Positions 10,970 through 22,330 of a stretch of DNA of 64,000 bases are shown piece after piece. The notes below the pieces were generated by a model. It saw only the letters and a list, made by a program, of their open reading frames with translations, made no database searches and was not told the origin of the DNA. The number at the start of each line of letters is the position of its first letter. Position 1 is the stretch's first letter. The position numbers and the translations under genes are program-made. The stretch is from Haliclona indistincta (taxonomy: Eukaryota > Porifera > Demospongiae > Haplosclerida > Chalinidae): NCBI GenBank assembly GCA_964017065.1, contig OZ024786.1:4317781-4381780 (forward strand), in the 5' to 3' direction.

Positions 10970-11112
10970 CACTGTGCATAGACCGTGCAAAGACTGTGCA
11001 TAGAGCAGTGCATAACTGTGCATGTGCATTTACTGTGCATAACTGTGCTTTACTGCGCATAATTGTGCATAACAGTAAATGCACAGTCAATGCGTAGTGA
11101 TGCATAGTGTTG
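10970..11112. repeat. Degenerate GTGCATAACT short repeat
   Basis: Repeated GTGCATA and GTGCATAACT words in irregular spacing, followed by related TGCATAGTG words. It is low-complexity sequence with no gene. Bases 10891-10969 include a C8 run. Confidence 0.8.
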
Positions 11113-11217
11113 CACAGTCAATGATCTTGCCTTGTGAATATCATACAATAGCGCTCCATTCTTCATGCACGAAAACAATTTACGGAATGATGGTGAGACA
11201 AACTTTTAATTTTTACA

Positions 11218-11510
11218 CACAAAATTCAAAAATACAAAAGAGCCATGCTCCAACATGACACATGGGGATAGTGAAGCACAAACAAGAGAAGAGAAAAGAA
11301 AAGAGCCGTGTCCCCCTCCACGACACACATCAGGCTGTACATTTTTTTGATTTTTTATATTTTAGGAGAGTGAGGAGAAATAGAAGGAAACAACATGAGG
11401 AAGATATGAAAGAGCTGTGCCCCAACACAACACATGGAGAAGAAGCACAAACATGAGATGAGAGCACAAACAGCTGTGTCCCCGTCACAGCACATGAACA
11501 ATTTTTTTTG
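11218..11510 (-). repeat. Shared 3'-flanking module P, copy 1
   Basis: This segment lies about 110 bp downstream of the stop of the gene at 11622-12617. It is closely repeated downstream of two other genes, at 25385-25620 and 59464-59712. On the plus strand it contains four spaced copies of an AGAGCCGTG...CACGACACAT motif (about 11240, 11301, 11409 and 11470), plus a T-rich stretch ending TTTTAGG and a purine-rich AGGAGAAATAGAAGG block. It may be part of the 3' untranslated region or a mobile tail. Confidence 0.85.
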
Positions 11511-11621
11511 GTATAATTATGTTTTAGGGGAAGGAAAAGAAATAGTGAGTTGCTTTATACAACAGTAACACAATGACAACAATACCACAATTTCACAACA
11601 CTAAAATACACAAAAGTATTT

Positions 11622-12617
11622 TCATTTATCCAAGAGTTGCTTGCGAATGATGGAAACTTGCATTTGAGCTAGTAACCTGTTCAAACCTCTTTCTACTGAG
11701 AGAGTTTCCATTTCTTCTTCGAAAGTGGATGATTTAGATTTGAAATTCATTTTTAAGCAATATGAGGTAGAAAGATTGTCGGCATAATTGAGAATCAGCC
11801 CGTAAATCCTTACATGTTCAAATACAATACCACAAGACTGTAAATGGTGATGAACTAAGTCGCCTGCCAATTTTTCCATATTACCAAGAAGTTGGGCACG
11901 TGGATTGGAATTGTTGATCTTGTTTTCAGTCACCATTCCTTGTAAATAATTATGTTCTACCACAAACCCACAATGGTGTTGACGACTACACATATATAAG
12001 TCTGGCTTTGAAGAAGCAAACCGACTATAGTGGTCCATAGGAGATGTAGATTTATTTGTGGCAACAATATAGCCTAGACTTCTTGCCACGGCTGCTATCT
12101 TTTCCTTGACATAAGTATTTAGAGACTCCTCTTGCAAAGCAACTGTTGAAACAGGTCTGGTTGCAACTTCTTGCACGTTTTCTTTTAGAGACAATAGCAT
12201 AGGCTTTAAATCCACATTTTCCTCGAGGCATTTTTTGACTACTTCAGCTACAACAGCTTGACATTCTTGCATGGCAGTGCTATACTGATCCACCTCCATA
12301 AACCTAAAACTCAAATTTATTCTAGGTAGAGAGGATGGCTCTACACTCAAATCGTCATATGACTCATATACACTATCGGTGAGGATATGATGGAAACCAA
12401 AGGCTCTGAGAGCAACAGAGTTGGCCTGAAGTTGCTTGTTAAAGAAATATAAAAAAAATTTAGTTCCCTTCACATCACTAATGAAATGAAAGTCTCCATC
12501 TGGGTTAAAACCCACTGACTTTGGGTGGAACCGTTTCAGTTCAGTTATCTCAAGATTAGCCGTCTTAACATCATGTGACAGAGACGGGTATATAACAGAA
12601 ACAATGTAATAGCATTC
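11622..12617 (-). CDS. PD-(D/E)XK nuclease-fold protein, terminal exon (331 aa)
   Basis: The exon starts after a TTTCTCTTAG acceptor (AG at 12618-12619) in phase 0 and ends at a stop at 11622; the frame is open throughout. The first in-frame GTG at 12515 is not a credible start, so an upstream exon is missing. In exon numbering, the C-terminal half shows a KPDLY strand (Pro-Asp at 205-206) and, after 25 residues, VTENK (Glu231, Lys233). This is the PD-(D/E)XK catalytic pattern. It aligns by eye with the C-terminus of the gene at 25616, including the later Y-x-LEM/LKM-DF/NF segment. The N-terminal part is unrecognised. Module P follows the stop. It is probably a CR-effector or related nuclease domain; the exact family is not certain. 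The fold call is by motif only. Confidence 0.6.
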   Translation of the reverse strand, partial: ECYYIVSVIYPSLSHDVKTANLEITELKRFHPKSVGFNPDGDFHFISDVKGTKFFLYFFNKQLQANSVALRAFGFHHILTDSVYESYDDLSVEPSSLPRINLSFRFMEVDQYSTAMQECQAVVAEVVKKCLEENVDLKPMLLSLKENVQEVATRPVSTVALQEESLNTYVKEKIAAVARSLGYIVATNKSTSPMDHYSRFASSKPDLYMCSRQHHCGFVVEHNYLQGMVTENKINNSNPRAQLLGNMEKLAGDLVHHHLQSCGIVFEHVRIYGLILNYADNLSTSYCLKMNFKSKSSTFEEEMETLSVERGLNRLLAQMQVSIIRKQLLDK

Positions 12618-12619
12618 CT

Positions 12620-12870
12620 AAGAGAAATAAATAATACAAAAAATATGTGACATTTTATGTAATTACTTTACATAATAATTTACATTAACGGTGCTTTTGG
12701 CTGTTTGCTAGGTGACTGTATCTAGGCATGCAGAAATATTCTTAGCATAATACGGGAATAATTGATACCGCTAAGAATACGGGAATATGCCGAGCATAAC
12801 CATGTGATAATTCTGTAAACTCGTTTTATACTACTGCGTTCTGGCCTCTGGGTCTGTTCTGACGGTTCTA
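12620..12870. other. Intergenic or intronic A/T-rich sequence
   Basis: I see no gene. It must hold part of the intron upstream of the 12617 acceptor. A short direct repeat of acgggaata occurs at 12749 and 12780. Confidence 0.5.
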
Positions 12871-12871
12871 A

Positions 12872-13390
12872 ATGTCTTCGGCAGCTGCCACTACGTCCAC
12901 TAGTACCTGGACAACTACCAGTGCTATGTCATCGGGTGACGATGAGACTGATGAAAGCAGCGATAGATAGCAATTATCCGGAGGAAAACTGTTTTGCCAG
13001 GCATGTTGTGGTGAAAAAATCGCTCGTGAACTAATCTCAGTTCTTCAAATTCAGTATGATGTTTGTTCAAATTCCCTAGTAGCTGCAATGCATGACCGTG
13101 CTTCTACCAACAAGGTTGCCATGAGATTTGTGAGTGTCATGTACCCAGGTGTGGTTGATATCGGCTGCTTTAGCCATACCATCAACAATGCAGGCAGTTG
13201 CTTTAAGACACCACATCTCAATGAATTTCTTACCTATTGGCTACGACTCTTTTCACATAGTCCAAAGGCTCGCCTATTGTGGAAAAATCGCACAGGTACT
13301 GCTGTTCAATCTCTCTCAGAAACTAGATGGTGGAGCAAGTGGGAGGTGGCAAATCAACTGATTTCTAGGTGCTTTCTAGGTGTGCTAGCT
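12872..13390 (+). pseudogene. Decayed hAT-like transposase fragment
   Basis: A frame from ATG 12872 has a short acidic start (GDDETDESSD), then a TAG at 12968-12970, then continues in the same frame with LFCQACCGEK. This resembles the start of a BED-type zinc finger. From 13040 it reads DVCSNSLVAAMHDRASTN, CFSHTINN and SETRWWSKWEV, motifs shared by hAT-like RNase H-fold transposases. Most of the finger seems deleted between CCGEK and IAREL, and the frame loses similarity near 13390 where a G+C-rich hairpin element begins. It is a dead remnant. Confidence 0.6.
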
Positions 13391-13429
13391 ACTAGATTGT
13401 CATTATGTTTTAAAATTGCATTTCAATTT

Positions 13430-13655
13430 AAAAATGCCAAAAGTGGCGAGGGGCTCCGCCCCTTTAAAATTCCCCCGTGCTGTACGTTTTAGTGGGGAGG
13501 GCGCGCCGAAAAACAGGTGGTTTTTTTCAGGTAAAGTCATCTTTTGCAAATAAACTTGATTTGACCTTTCTAGAGCACTTTTTGCACTTTTTATGACGTC
13601 TAGAGTAGGTGGAGTCAATTATGGCGGCTAAAGCCGCTATAGGCCTTAAAGGGTT
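13430..13655. mobile_element. Small G+C-rich hairpin element inside the transposase remnant
   Basis: The segment has a GGGGCTCCGCCCC hairpin near 13452, a GCGGCTAAAGCCGC palindrome near 13623, and ends TTAAAGGGTTAA. This resembles the TTAA-type MITE at 6330, but a matching left terminus is not clear. It separates recognisable transposase sequence from the following unrelated sequence. The boundaries are approximate. Confidence 0.35.
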
Positions 13656-13888
13656 AAACTATTGTCGATGTAGCATGGATCCTATATTCACAAGAATATC
13701 AGTAGGCAGCCACAGCAAGCATGAGAGCAAGTTACACTGATAGACTGCTGATAATTGAAACTGGTGTCGGATTTCTGCTCTCTCTCTCTCAGCATCTTCT
13801 CTTCTTCCCTTGCTCTAGCACGAAGAGCTCTTGGACCGTGCTTTACAGGTGAAGCAAATCTATTCCCTAATAGTACGTTGTAGCGTCT

Positions 13889-14077
13889 TCATCTGGAAAG
13901 TGTCTTCAACAAACCCATGTGCTGGCTTTCTATCTGATTCACATCATCCTCTTGTGGAGAAAGCTCAGTCAACCACAACACTCGTATGTCTTTCTGCCTG
14001 CGGTGGAACGTTTCTTCTGGGTTCAGTGGCTTGGTCGTCCTACTAGTACCACACACTGTGCATCTTTGGCCTGGCAT
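13889..14077 (-). pseudogene. THAP-like zinc-finger fragment
   Basis: From the minus-strand ATG at 14077 the translation begins MPGQRCTVCG, continues ETFHRRQKDIRVLWL and then ends in ELSPQEDDV. This pattern (Cys-x2-Cys, an FHR block, then a Trp-Leu and an acidic DDV) resembles the first two thirds of a THAP domain. The final Cys-x2-His pair expected of THAP is not seen before the stop. It may be an exon whose remainder lies elsewhere or a relic of a P-element-like transposon. Similarity is weak. Confidence 0.35.
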
Positions 14078-14249
14078 TTTCGCGTACGACTTACCGATCT
14101 ATCAGCGCTTGCAAACATGTTCTAGTTTTGCACTGTTTTCGTATAATAGAAGTAAAAGTAAACGGTCTGCCTTTAGCAGGGCGGGAGTTTTACAGTTAGA
14201 CCTCCATTGCCAGAAATACATTTTGGACAACTTTCTGGGGATCTAGCCG

Positions 14250-14785
14250 TGACATTAAGTCAATCATTCACTAATTAAATTCTTTAGCACTTATAATATG
14301 TAGCTGGTCTACTAGCCACACAATCCGGAAAAGCTGGGTTCAAAACAACTCAAAATTTCCAGACCAAAAGAAACCACGCCTACAGTGATACGCCCAACAA
14401 CGAGATGACGTGGTTAGGTCGAACGCGTGGGTACACGGGTGAAAGTCACGTGCTCCACCCCAGCTTGCTCAGAGGCTAAAGGGATACTGCTAATATCGCT
14501 CTGTCTGCTTCCAGAAGCACTGACAACAGCAATGCGCAGGGCCGTGAATAATTAGTGATGAGCACCCCTAAATTTAATTTCCGATAAGTACTCGCAAAAC
14601 AATTAATTCTAATAAAATTATGTAAACACTTACTTTTGTCTGTTTGGGCTGCTCAACTGCCATAATTATATATACTGCAAAATTGGAGAGTGAAAAGTCT
14701 CAATCTCTAACCTCATATGCACTTAAAGTAGAGCATACAAGTGTACCAAGGTGACAAGAAATGAAAATTAAAATGATGCCGCTAC
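14250..14785. other. No feature recognised
   Basis: A/T-rich sequence between the THAP-like fragment and minisatellite B. I see no open frame with family resemblance. Confidence 0.5.
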
Positions 14786-14789
14786 AAGT

Positions 14790-15198
14790 GTCTCTACTAC
14801 AGTGATGCTGTTACTAGTGTCTACTACAGTGATGCTGTTACTAGTGTCTAATACAGTGATGCTGGTACTAGTGTCTACTACAGTGATGCTGTTACTAGTG
14901 TCTACTACAGTGATGCTGTTACTAGTGTCTACTACAGTGATGCTGTTACTAGTGTCTACTACAGTGATGCTGTTACTAGTGTCTACTACAGTGATGCTGG
15001 TACCAGTGTCTACTACAGTGATGCTGGTACTAGTGTCTACTACAGTGATGCTGGTACTGGTCAAGTGTCTACTACAGTGATGCTGTTACTAGGGTCTACT
15101 ACAGTGATGCTGTTACTAGCGTCTACTACAGTGATGCTGGTATTAGTGTCTACTACAGTGATGCTGTTACTAGTGTCTACTACAGTGATGCTGGTAAT
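14790..15198. repeat. Minisatellite B, 27-bp unit
   Basis: About fifteen copies of the 27-bp form with ACTACAGTGATGCTGTTACT. Because 27 is divisible by three, both strands are open for about 90 codons and would encode nonapeptide repeats (LLLVSTTVM on plus, TSNSITVVD on minus). No start context or splice site supports translation. Confidence 0.95.
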
Positions 15199-15199
15199 A

Positions 15200-16860
15200 A
15201 CTTGCACTCTATATTCGCATCACACTGCCCAGTGGGAAATACGCGAGCTTGTTGCACAATTATACTAATAGTCTACACAATCATAGTCATAACCTCAGTG
15301 AAAAAATACACAACACACGGTGAACAGGTCACAGCATATTATTTGGACTATTCAAGAATGCTGATGCAGTATGCTAACTATTTGCATCAAGCCAGTCAGA
15401 ACCAGTGTACAAGCTCTTTGTTATTTATAAACAATATCAATTTGGGGAACCAACTCATTGACACTACTAAAGCTAGCTATATCCTGTTGCAGTCAAATTG
15501 ACCCAGAGATACAAAACAAAAGTCATGTGAAGCACGGATTTTACAAGTGACCGAGAACTAGGCATGTAGGTGCAGTGCCAATACATAGACGACAGCAAGT
15601 CACTTAACTGAGGTCTCAAACAACACAAGTGACAATCAGTACCACATAAGCATTTTACCTTTGCTCTAAGATATACAGTTTTAAAGAGAATCCATGGGTA
15701 CTGTATGCTAGCGCCATTGAGCCATACCTTTGTACGATAAAATTTTGATGTGTTGGTACATTATGAAATCTACCCGAGGTATACATTATGCTACACATGT
15801 ATGTATCAACACACTAACAGAGCATGTTTGCTATTACTGATTCAGGTTACTGAAGCAAACAGGTTTACAGGAGGATCATAAGCTCAGTGTACAAATACAC
15901 ACAACAAGAGTCACTGTGAGAGCAGTAGCAGACACAAGCAAACATAGTACGGGTGCTAAGGCATACATTTACACTTTTACAGCAGATCAAGTCAGTCAGT
16001 ATACAAGCTGTTTAAACCGATTCACAGTACATCTAAATCAATTTGGGGAGCCAACTCATTGTCACTAACTATATCCAAATTGACCGATTCCAAACAAGAG
16101 ATACAAAACCAAGGTGATACACGGATTTTACGAATATAGTTGCATATGTTCAGATACAGTATTCTAATGTCCCCTGACTGTGCACGCAGACTGACTAAGA
16201 GAATCCATGAATGAATTCTAGTGCTGTCTGCTAGTGCCATCGAGCCACACTTTACGATGGAATGCATCGGAAAGTCGTGTGCGCATAATAACAACCTTGT
16301 GCATACAATGTGAGTTGAAAACCGGACTGCCTTGAATAGCTAGCAACCACAACATTCCATCTACGCAACTCAAAATGTGAAGGGGTGGGCCTGCCTGACT
16401 GACTAGGAAACGCTCCATTCCCCCAATAGTTGCTCAACCCTATGTACCCCCTGGACACATACACAATATATACACAAAGAGGTGGGGGGAGAACCCACAG
16501 TAGCAAATTGCTATGTCGCCAACAAACTAGACTAGACAGTATGAACATTTGTACAATAGAAAGACAACCTACAGCAGCAACCAGAAAGCTCAAAGGACTC
16601 ACCAGGAAACGTACACAGCGACGTGGCGGGCCTGGAGAGAGAGAGAGCTGACTGAGAGCTAGACCTGGAATAAGAGAAAAGGCAACACATCTACGAAATT
16701 CATTAATGGTCAACACATTATTTTTTTTACACAAAATTAATAATTAATGTTAAAGCATTAACTGGCATTTGCATAATGAGACAGGGACGTCTAAGCGTGA
16801 ATCGTCCACGCATTTGATTAAAACAAGTAAATTAAAAGTTTTAATAATATTAAAAGTGTA
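15200..16860. repeat. F-block repeat and related dispersed repeat sequence
   Basis: 15200-15450 repeats 7962-8226. The remainder shares phrases with K and with the 31.7-32.3 and 45.6-46.8 kb segments (caatttggggaaccaactca, gagatacaaaac, gtgctgtatgctagcgc, agactagacagtatgaacat). The 160-codon minus frame at 16252-16734 begins with TTG, not ATG, and runs through this repeat. I do not regard it as a gene. Confidence 0.65.
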
Positions 16861-16861
16861 G

Positions 16862-19257
16862 GGATGACGCTTGCAAAAGTACAGGAACAAGGCTTGAAAG
16901 AGGAACAAGATGGAATAATGCTAGCAAGGCATGAAATACGGTGAACAGCTAGGTCACTGCATACATGTACATGGACAATTCAAGGAGACATTATACTGTA
17001 GTTAGAAGAGGCAATATAGGGTGGACTACATGTTCGCATCACACCGCCCAGTTGTAGCTTGGTGCACAATATAATTATTAGCGTACACACTAACACTAAC
17101 CAAGTAGCCATCTCCTACATGTATCTAGGATCAGGGCACAGCTGCTAGGCATATGGCTATGACACATACGACTGTAAGTGTGAACAGGTTGTTCAATATA
17201 AGGATCACCAGCTTAGAGAAGATTCAAGTCAGTCAGTTCCTTTCAGTATACAAGCTAATTATTCACAGTATATCAAAACCAATTTGGGGAATCAACTCAT
17301 TGTCACCTGTTGCAGTCAAATTGACTAATTTCAGATAAGAGATACAAAAGCATAAGTCATTTGATACACAAATTTAAGAGTCATCGAGAACTAGGCACAT
17401 GTACATGCAGCAAGTCTGACGACGGTAATACATAGACGACAGCAAGTCTGATATCTAAATGCTGTGCTATTATGTACATGATGCTACTCACCTGGGTGAG
17501 GGCAGCAAGGGCTGAGGGTGAGGACTGCAAGGAGGACAGCAAGCCTATAATGACAAAGAGAATTGGAGGTAAATTGCAATAGCTAGAAGATAGATTTACC
17601 AAAGAATACAACGAATCACTATGGGATCAGGTATTTTGTACAATTTATAGGCAACCACAACATTCCATATGCACAACTCAGGATTCTACGTTCCCCTGAC
17701 CCTTGTATTCACATATGCAGGGGGCATGGACCTGTTTGACCAATAAACACCAGGATATTTCCAAATAGCCTAATAATGTGCTCAACCCTACGTACCACTA
17801 TAATACACACGAAGGTCTCCACAAAGGAGGTAAGGCATACCTAGTCTATGAACAGGCTAACTACCAGAGAAACACATTTTTGCACAGCTAGCTCTTAGTC
17901 GATATACCTCAAATACAACGAGTCACTGTGGGATCAGGTACTTTGTACAGGTAAAAGCCCATCACAACCTTCAACAATAGTATGTTAGTATGTTAGTCAC
18001 AGGCATTCAAAATACTCGTGCATTTGATTGGTCAATACAACAACTCCATAAACCTGAGTGTGTGGTGTGGCTATACATACAATCACGTTCATGATATCAC
18101 GAACACACAAGATATCATGCAAGCACCGAAGTGAAATGAAATCTACCATGACTCAGAGGCATCTACATGTACTTCACTCCTGGCACTGCAGTTGAATACC
18201 TTTCTTGTATGCATAGGAGACAATGCTTTATCATACTACCTATGTTGATCCTGGTATGTCACAATGTTAGCTTCCTGGCATAGCCATTGGCTGTAATATA
18301 CAGCTAGACAGGTAAGTTACAAACAAGGCGTCAATAGTAGCAATTTTGTAGGTGAAGGTCAACTAAGAGAACTAGGAAAACAATGCATCAGGTGATGAAA
18401 GTGGGAGCATCTAAAGTGGAAGGCAGTCTCAATGTCTATCACATACACATGCACAAGTACGTCATGCAAAAAATAACACTGGGAAGTACATACTAGCTAG
18501 TCGGGTGGACAGGCTGCTAACCGACAGTGAAATAAGTCGAATTATGAATGAACACTACCACAATCAAAATATCCAGTAGAATCACTCAAAATCAGAATAT
18601 CAGCACATTAAGGAATCTCCAACACACTCACTAGAGATCAGCCTACATGCTACCTACACACACGAGCAGGGTACAGTATGTATCAACACACTAACATGAG
18701 CATGTTTGCTGTTACGGATTCTATTACTGATGCAAACAGGTTCAGACTCAGTGTACAAATACATAGCATCAATGAGTGTATACTGGGTTTAGCAAACAAG
18801 AAGTAGCAGCAAGCAAACATGGGACGAGACAGCTGCTAAACACAATACATGATTGATAGCCATACCTACTAGTCAGCAAACAGCTACTATACTGCTGATG
18901 ATTGATGACAGTATGCCCAACTGAAGTGATCAGCAACGATTTGGTATTACCAAGAAGAAAAGCAGCAATAAACAGCAAGAAGAATCGAGTATAGTATAAA
19001 CAGCATGCATCACTTATATAGAGTAAAATATGCTGACGAAGTGATACATAAAGTAACAAAAGAAGAAAGACATGAATAGAACTGCTGACATACAATAGAA
19101 TGAAAGAAGTGACAAACGCTGACATTACAACACTGAATACATGAGAGTAACGCAACACCTAGCTACAAAAGATTTGTTCTGACAAGTGATCAGCACTGCT
19201 TGGTTTCCAGCTGCTGCCATAACTAATTACAAGATACAGCGTACATGACCACTAGTC
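16862..19257. repeat. Dispersed repeat K, copy 2 (long form, contains an empty insertion site)
   Basis: 16862-18260 matches K copy 1, and 17600-19257 matches K copy 3 down to catgaccactagt. At 16862-16890 it preserves the uninterrupted version of the site occupied by the foldback element at 8230-9452. The internal 15-bp minisatellite is contracted. A 129-codon minus-strand frame at 18769-19158 is conserved in copy 3, see next entry. Confidence 0.85.
18769..19158 (-). CDS. Repeat-borne 129-codon frame, hydrophobic, doubtful
   Basis: This ATG-started frame is preserved with only about four changes in K copy 3 (29691-30080). The product would be rich in Leu, Ser, Phe and Cys with several hydrophobic stretches (for example FFLLFIAAFLLGN). 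I recognise no family. Preservation may only reflect recent copying of the repeat. It is listed because both copies stay open. Confidence 0.15.
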   Translation of the reverse strand: MLRYSHVFSVVMSAFVTSFILLYVSSSIHVFLLLLLYVSLRQHILLYISDACCLYYTRFFLLFIAAFLLGNTKSLLITSVGHTVINHQQYSSCLLTSRYGYQSCIVFSSCLVPCLLAATSCLLNPVYTH

Positions 19258-19439
19258 ATGCAAAGCACTGAAATGAAGAAAAGGTACTTTAGTGACATTA
19301 CAGCATTATATCACACTACAGATCTACTGAAATACTACACAATTTACAGCGTTTTAGTACAACAATTATAATGAGAGTGCATCTTTGTTTTCTCACACAC
19401 TAGGTTCACTGAATCATTATGCAAAACTTACTCTCAAGA

Positions 19440-19860
19440 TCACTCTGAAATGGCATTTTCTTCCTTTCAGTGTTTTCACAGCATTCTTACCCATCAAGTC
19501 TACCAGATTAGTATGCAACTGACTGCACTTTAGTCTCAAGATCACTCTGAAGTGGCATTTTCTTCATTTCAGTGCTTTCACAGCATTGTTACCCATCAAG
19601 TCTACCAGATTAGTATGCAACTCACTGCACATTAGTCTCAAGATCACTCTGGAGTGGCATTTTTTCCTTTCAGTGCTTTCACAGCATTCTTAGCCATCGA
19701 GTCTACCAGATTAGTATGCAACTCACTGCACATTAGTCTCAAGATCACTCTGGAGTGGCATTTTTTTTCCTTTCAGTGCTTTCACAGCATTCTTATCCAT
19801 CAAGTCTACCAGATTAGCATGCAACTTACTACATTTTAGTACTAGTCTCAAGATCATTGA
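19440..19860. repeat. Tandem repeat of about 104 bp, four units
   Basis: Four units start near 19440, 19540, 19644 and 19748. Each contains tcaagatcactctg, a pyrimidine tract TTCCTTTCAG and CACAGCATTCTTA. The pyrimidine tract plus CAG looks like a splice acceptor in every unit, but no donor or long frame accompanies it. 19258-19439 and 19861-20220 show no gene. Confidence 0.85.
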
Positions 19861-20224
19861 AATGGTTAAAAGCACTAGTAAACTACTCTGTACAGTAAAG
19901 CTACACTTGATCAGCAGTTTGCTTTTTATCGGATTGTATGGTCACTGGAAGATATTTATTATTACTTAGTCTATTTTTAGTGGATAGTACAATTCATAGT
20001 AACAAGCCATTGTTACAATTAGATCATGTGTGTTACGCACTTTTCAATAAAAATAATTGTTGTTAATAATTATAAGAAAACATATAATTGTAACAAAATA
20101 CTTGTGTAGCGACTGGGACTACTAACTACTTAGTTTATGTAGTAAGTTAGTTATATCTTCTTTTTACGACTTGCTAGACCATCACTTTTCAGTTGCACCT
20201 GTGGACAGAACACCATCAAATCAA

Positions 20225-21210
20225 GCAGCACGTTGTCAACCATTATGACAAACCTGATGTTCATTCTCCTAGAACAAAATTGGTGTCTTGGTAATAACAC
20301 ATGTCCTCTTTCTGATTTTACAAAATTAATAGCCTGAGAGAGAGAGAGAGAGAGTAAGTGATTAATTTCGATAACATTACGACGCTTGGCTACACACAAA
20401 AACAACAGTCAATAATATGAACCAGAGAGCCTATTACGCTCATCATCATTATTAGCAGATTATACAAAGTCGTAGCCAAGAATTTACGGGAGAGGGTCCT
20501 TTTTCGTGTGGTGCAGAGTGTCGCTAAAAATTGTCTTATTAAAATTCAGATGGCCGTGTTTTTTTGAGATAATTCTCGTGAACAGTCACGTAGGACTAAC
20601 TAGATGTGCTATTTTCACTGCAATACTTTCGAGAAAACAAGCTGCTTCAATTTTGGCTAATTTAAGTGGACCTTTCAGGGGACGGGGTGGTTCTTCAGAA
20701 CCCTGTTAGCTACGTGTGTCATTAAAAGGAAGGTACCAAATTTTGCGCAAATATTTTCTACTTATTTCACAATGCACCAGCAGCCCAAATTTAACTATTG
20801 TGCAACAGAGGTTAGCTAGCTATGCACTCGTTGGTACTACAGTACGCAGTCGGGTAAAGTGCTCGGTAATTTTTGTACAAGACAACCTTCTTTTCAAATT
20901 GTGACTACAAATGTGCTGTTCATGCAGGTAGCCTTGGATGCGTTAACAAGACAAGCACGGAACAAATTCTCTGTCAATTAAAGCAATTAAAGCAGGAGAG
21001 CTATAGCTAGCATGCAGGGGTGGTCTAGATCTCATTTATAGGAAAACCAACAACAGTGCTACTCTTAATACAATCTGACCATCTCTACCTATTGACAGAC
21101 TCACCAGTTCTACTCAGAGATGTGCAGGATGATGTTCATTCTCCAAGCAAAATTGGTGTTTTGGTAATAACAAATGTCCTCTTTCTGCTTTAATTTACAA
21201 AATTAATAGC

Positions 21211-21263
<53 letters not shown>

Positions 21264-22330
21264 TGATTAATTTCGACGCTTGGCTACACAAAAAAAAACA
21301 ACAGTCAATAATATGAACCAGAGAGCCTATTACGCTCATCATTATCATTAGCAGATTATACAAATCTGTGGAGAGTGCCGCTGAAAATTTTGTCCTATTT
21401 AAAATCAGATGGCCGTGTTGTTTTGCGATAACTCGTGAACAGTCGCGTAGGACTACCTACATGTGCTATTTTCACTGCAACACCTGCAATACTTTCGAGA
21501 AAACAAGCTGCTTCAATTTTGGCTAAGAAAGTGGAGCTTTTGCTAAGAAAAGTCGACCTTTCAGGATATTGGGAGATTCTTCAGAACGCTAAGTGGTTCT
21601 TCGTGTTGTTAAGAGAAAGGCACAAAAAAATTTGCGCGAATAATTATTATTTTGTGAGCGGATTTGAGAAAAGGGGTCACTTCGCTCCTGCAATTTTTGA
21701 ACGCACGCCTGTTTTCAAATGGCTGCTACTCGGTCAAACATTACTGAAACTCAAATGAAATTTTTTGTATATAATATTTGATCGTTCTGCTGGATGTGTA
21801 TCAGATTTTAGAGCCATGGTACCAAATTTGGATGAATGGCAGCAAGTTGAAACCATGCGTGCGTTCGAAAATTACATGTACGAACTACGAAGTGATACCT
21901 TTTCTCAAATCCGCTCACATTTTCCTACCCATTTTGCGGCATTCACAATGCACCAGTAGCCCAAATTTAACAGAGGCTAGCTAGCTATGCACGTGTGTGC
22001 TTGTTGGTACTACAGTACGTAGGTAAAGTGCTCTCAGTAATTTTTGTACAAGACAACCTTCTTTTCAGATTGTGACTACAAGTGTGCTGTTCATGCAGGT
22101 AGCCTTGGATGCGTTAACAAGACAAGCACGGAACAAATTCTCTGTCAATTAAAGCAGCTGAATGGGAGAGAGCTATAGCTAGCATGCAGGGGTGGTCTAG
22201 ATCTCATTTATAGGAAAACCAACAACATTACTACTCTTAATACAATCTGACAATCTCTACCTATTGACAGACTCACCAGTTCTACTCAGAGATGTGCAGG
22301 AGCTCATCGGACCTTTAATTCACAAGCAAG
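20225..22330. repeat. Local direct duplication, two diverged copies of about 0.9-1.2 kb
   Basis: Sequence from about 20260 (gatgttcattctcc) to 21110 recurs from about 21131 to 22310, with the same order of landmarks: a GA microsatellite, ccagagagcctattacgctc, cgagaaaacaagctgcttca, gtagccttggatgcgttaac and tagatctcatttatagg. Copy 2 carries a GA tract of about 50 bases (21211-21261) where copy 1 has about 16 (20338-20354). Open frames in it are short and differ between copies. No gene is supported. Confidence 0.8.

Noticed and set aside
14768..15268. Nonapeptide-repeat proteins on both strands of minisatellite B (and the like in C, 58377-59193)
   Set aside because: A 27-bp unit without stops keeps both strands open. 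Open frames follow array length and not any gene structure.
16252..16734. 160-codon minus-strand frame
   Set aside because: It starts with TTG, its sequence belongs to a dispersed repeat, and related copies near 32.2 and 46.7 kb are not open.
20151..20405. FLYWCH-like exon after the GA tract on the minus strand
   Set aside because: Only a vague KSERGHVLL resemblance; the second local copy (21130-21190) is disrupted and no Cys/His pattern follows.
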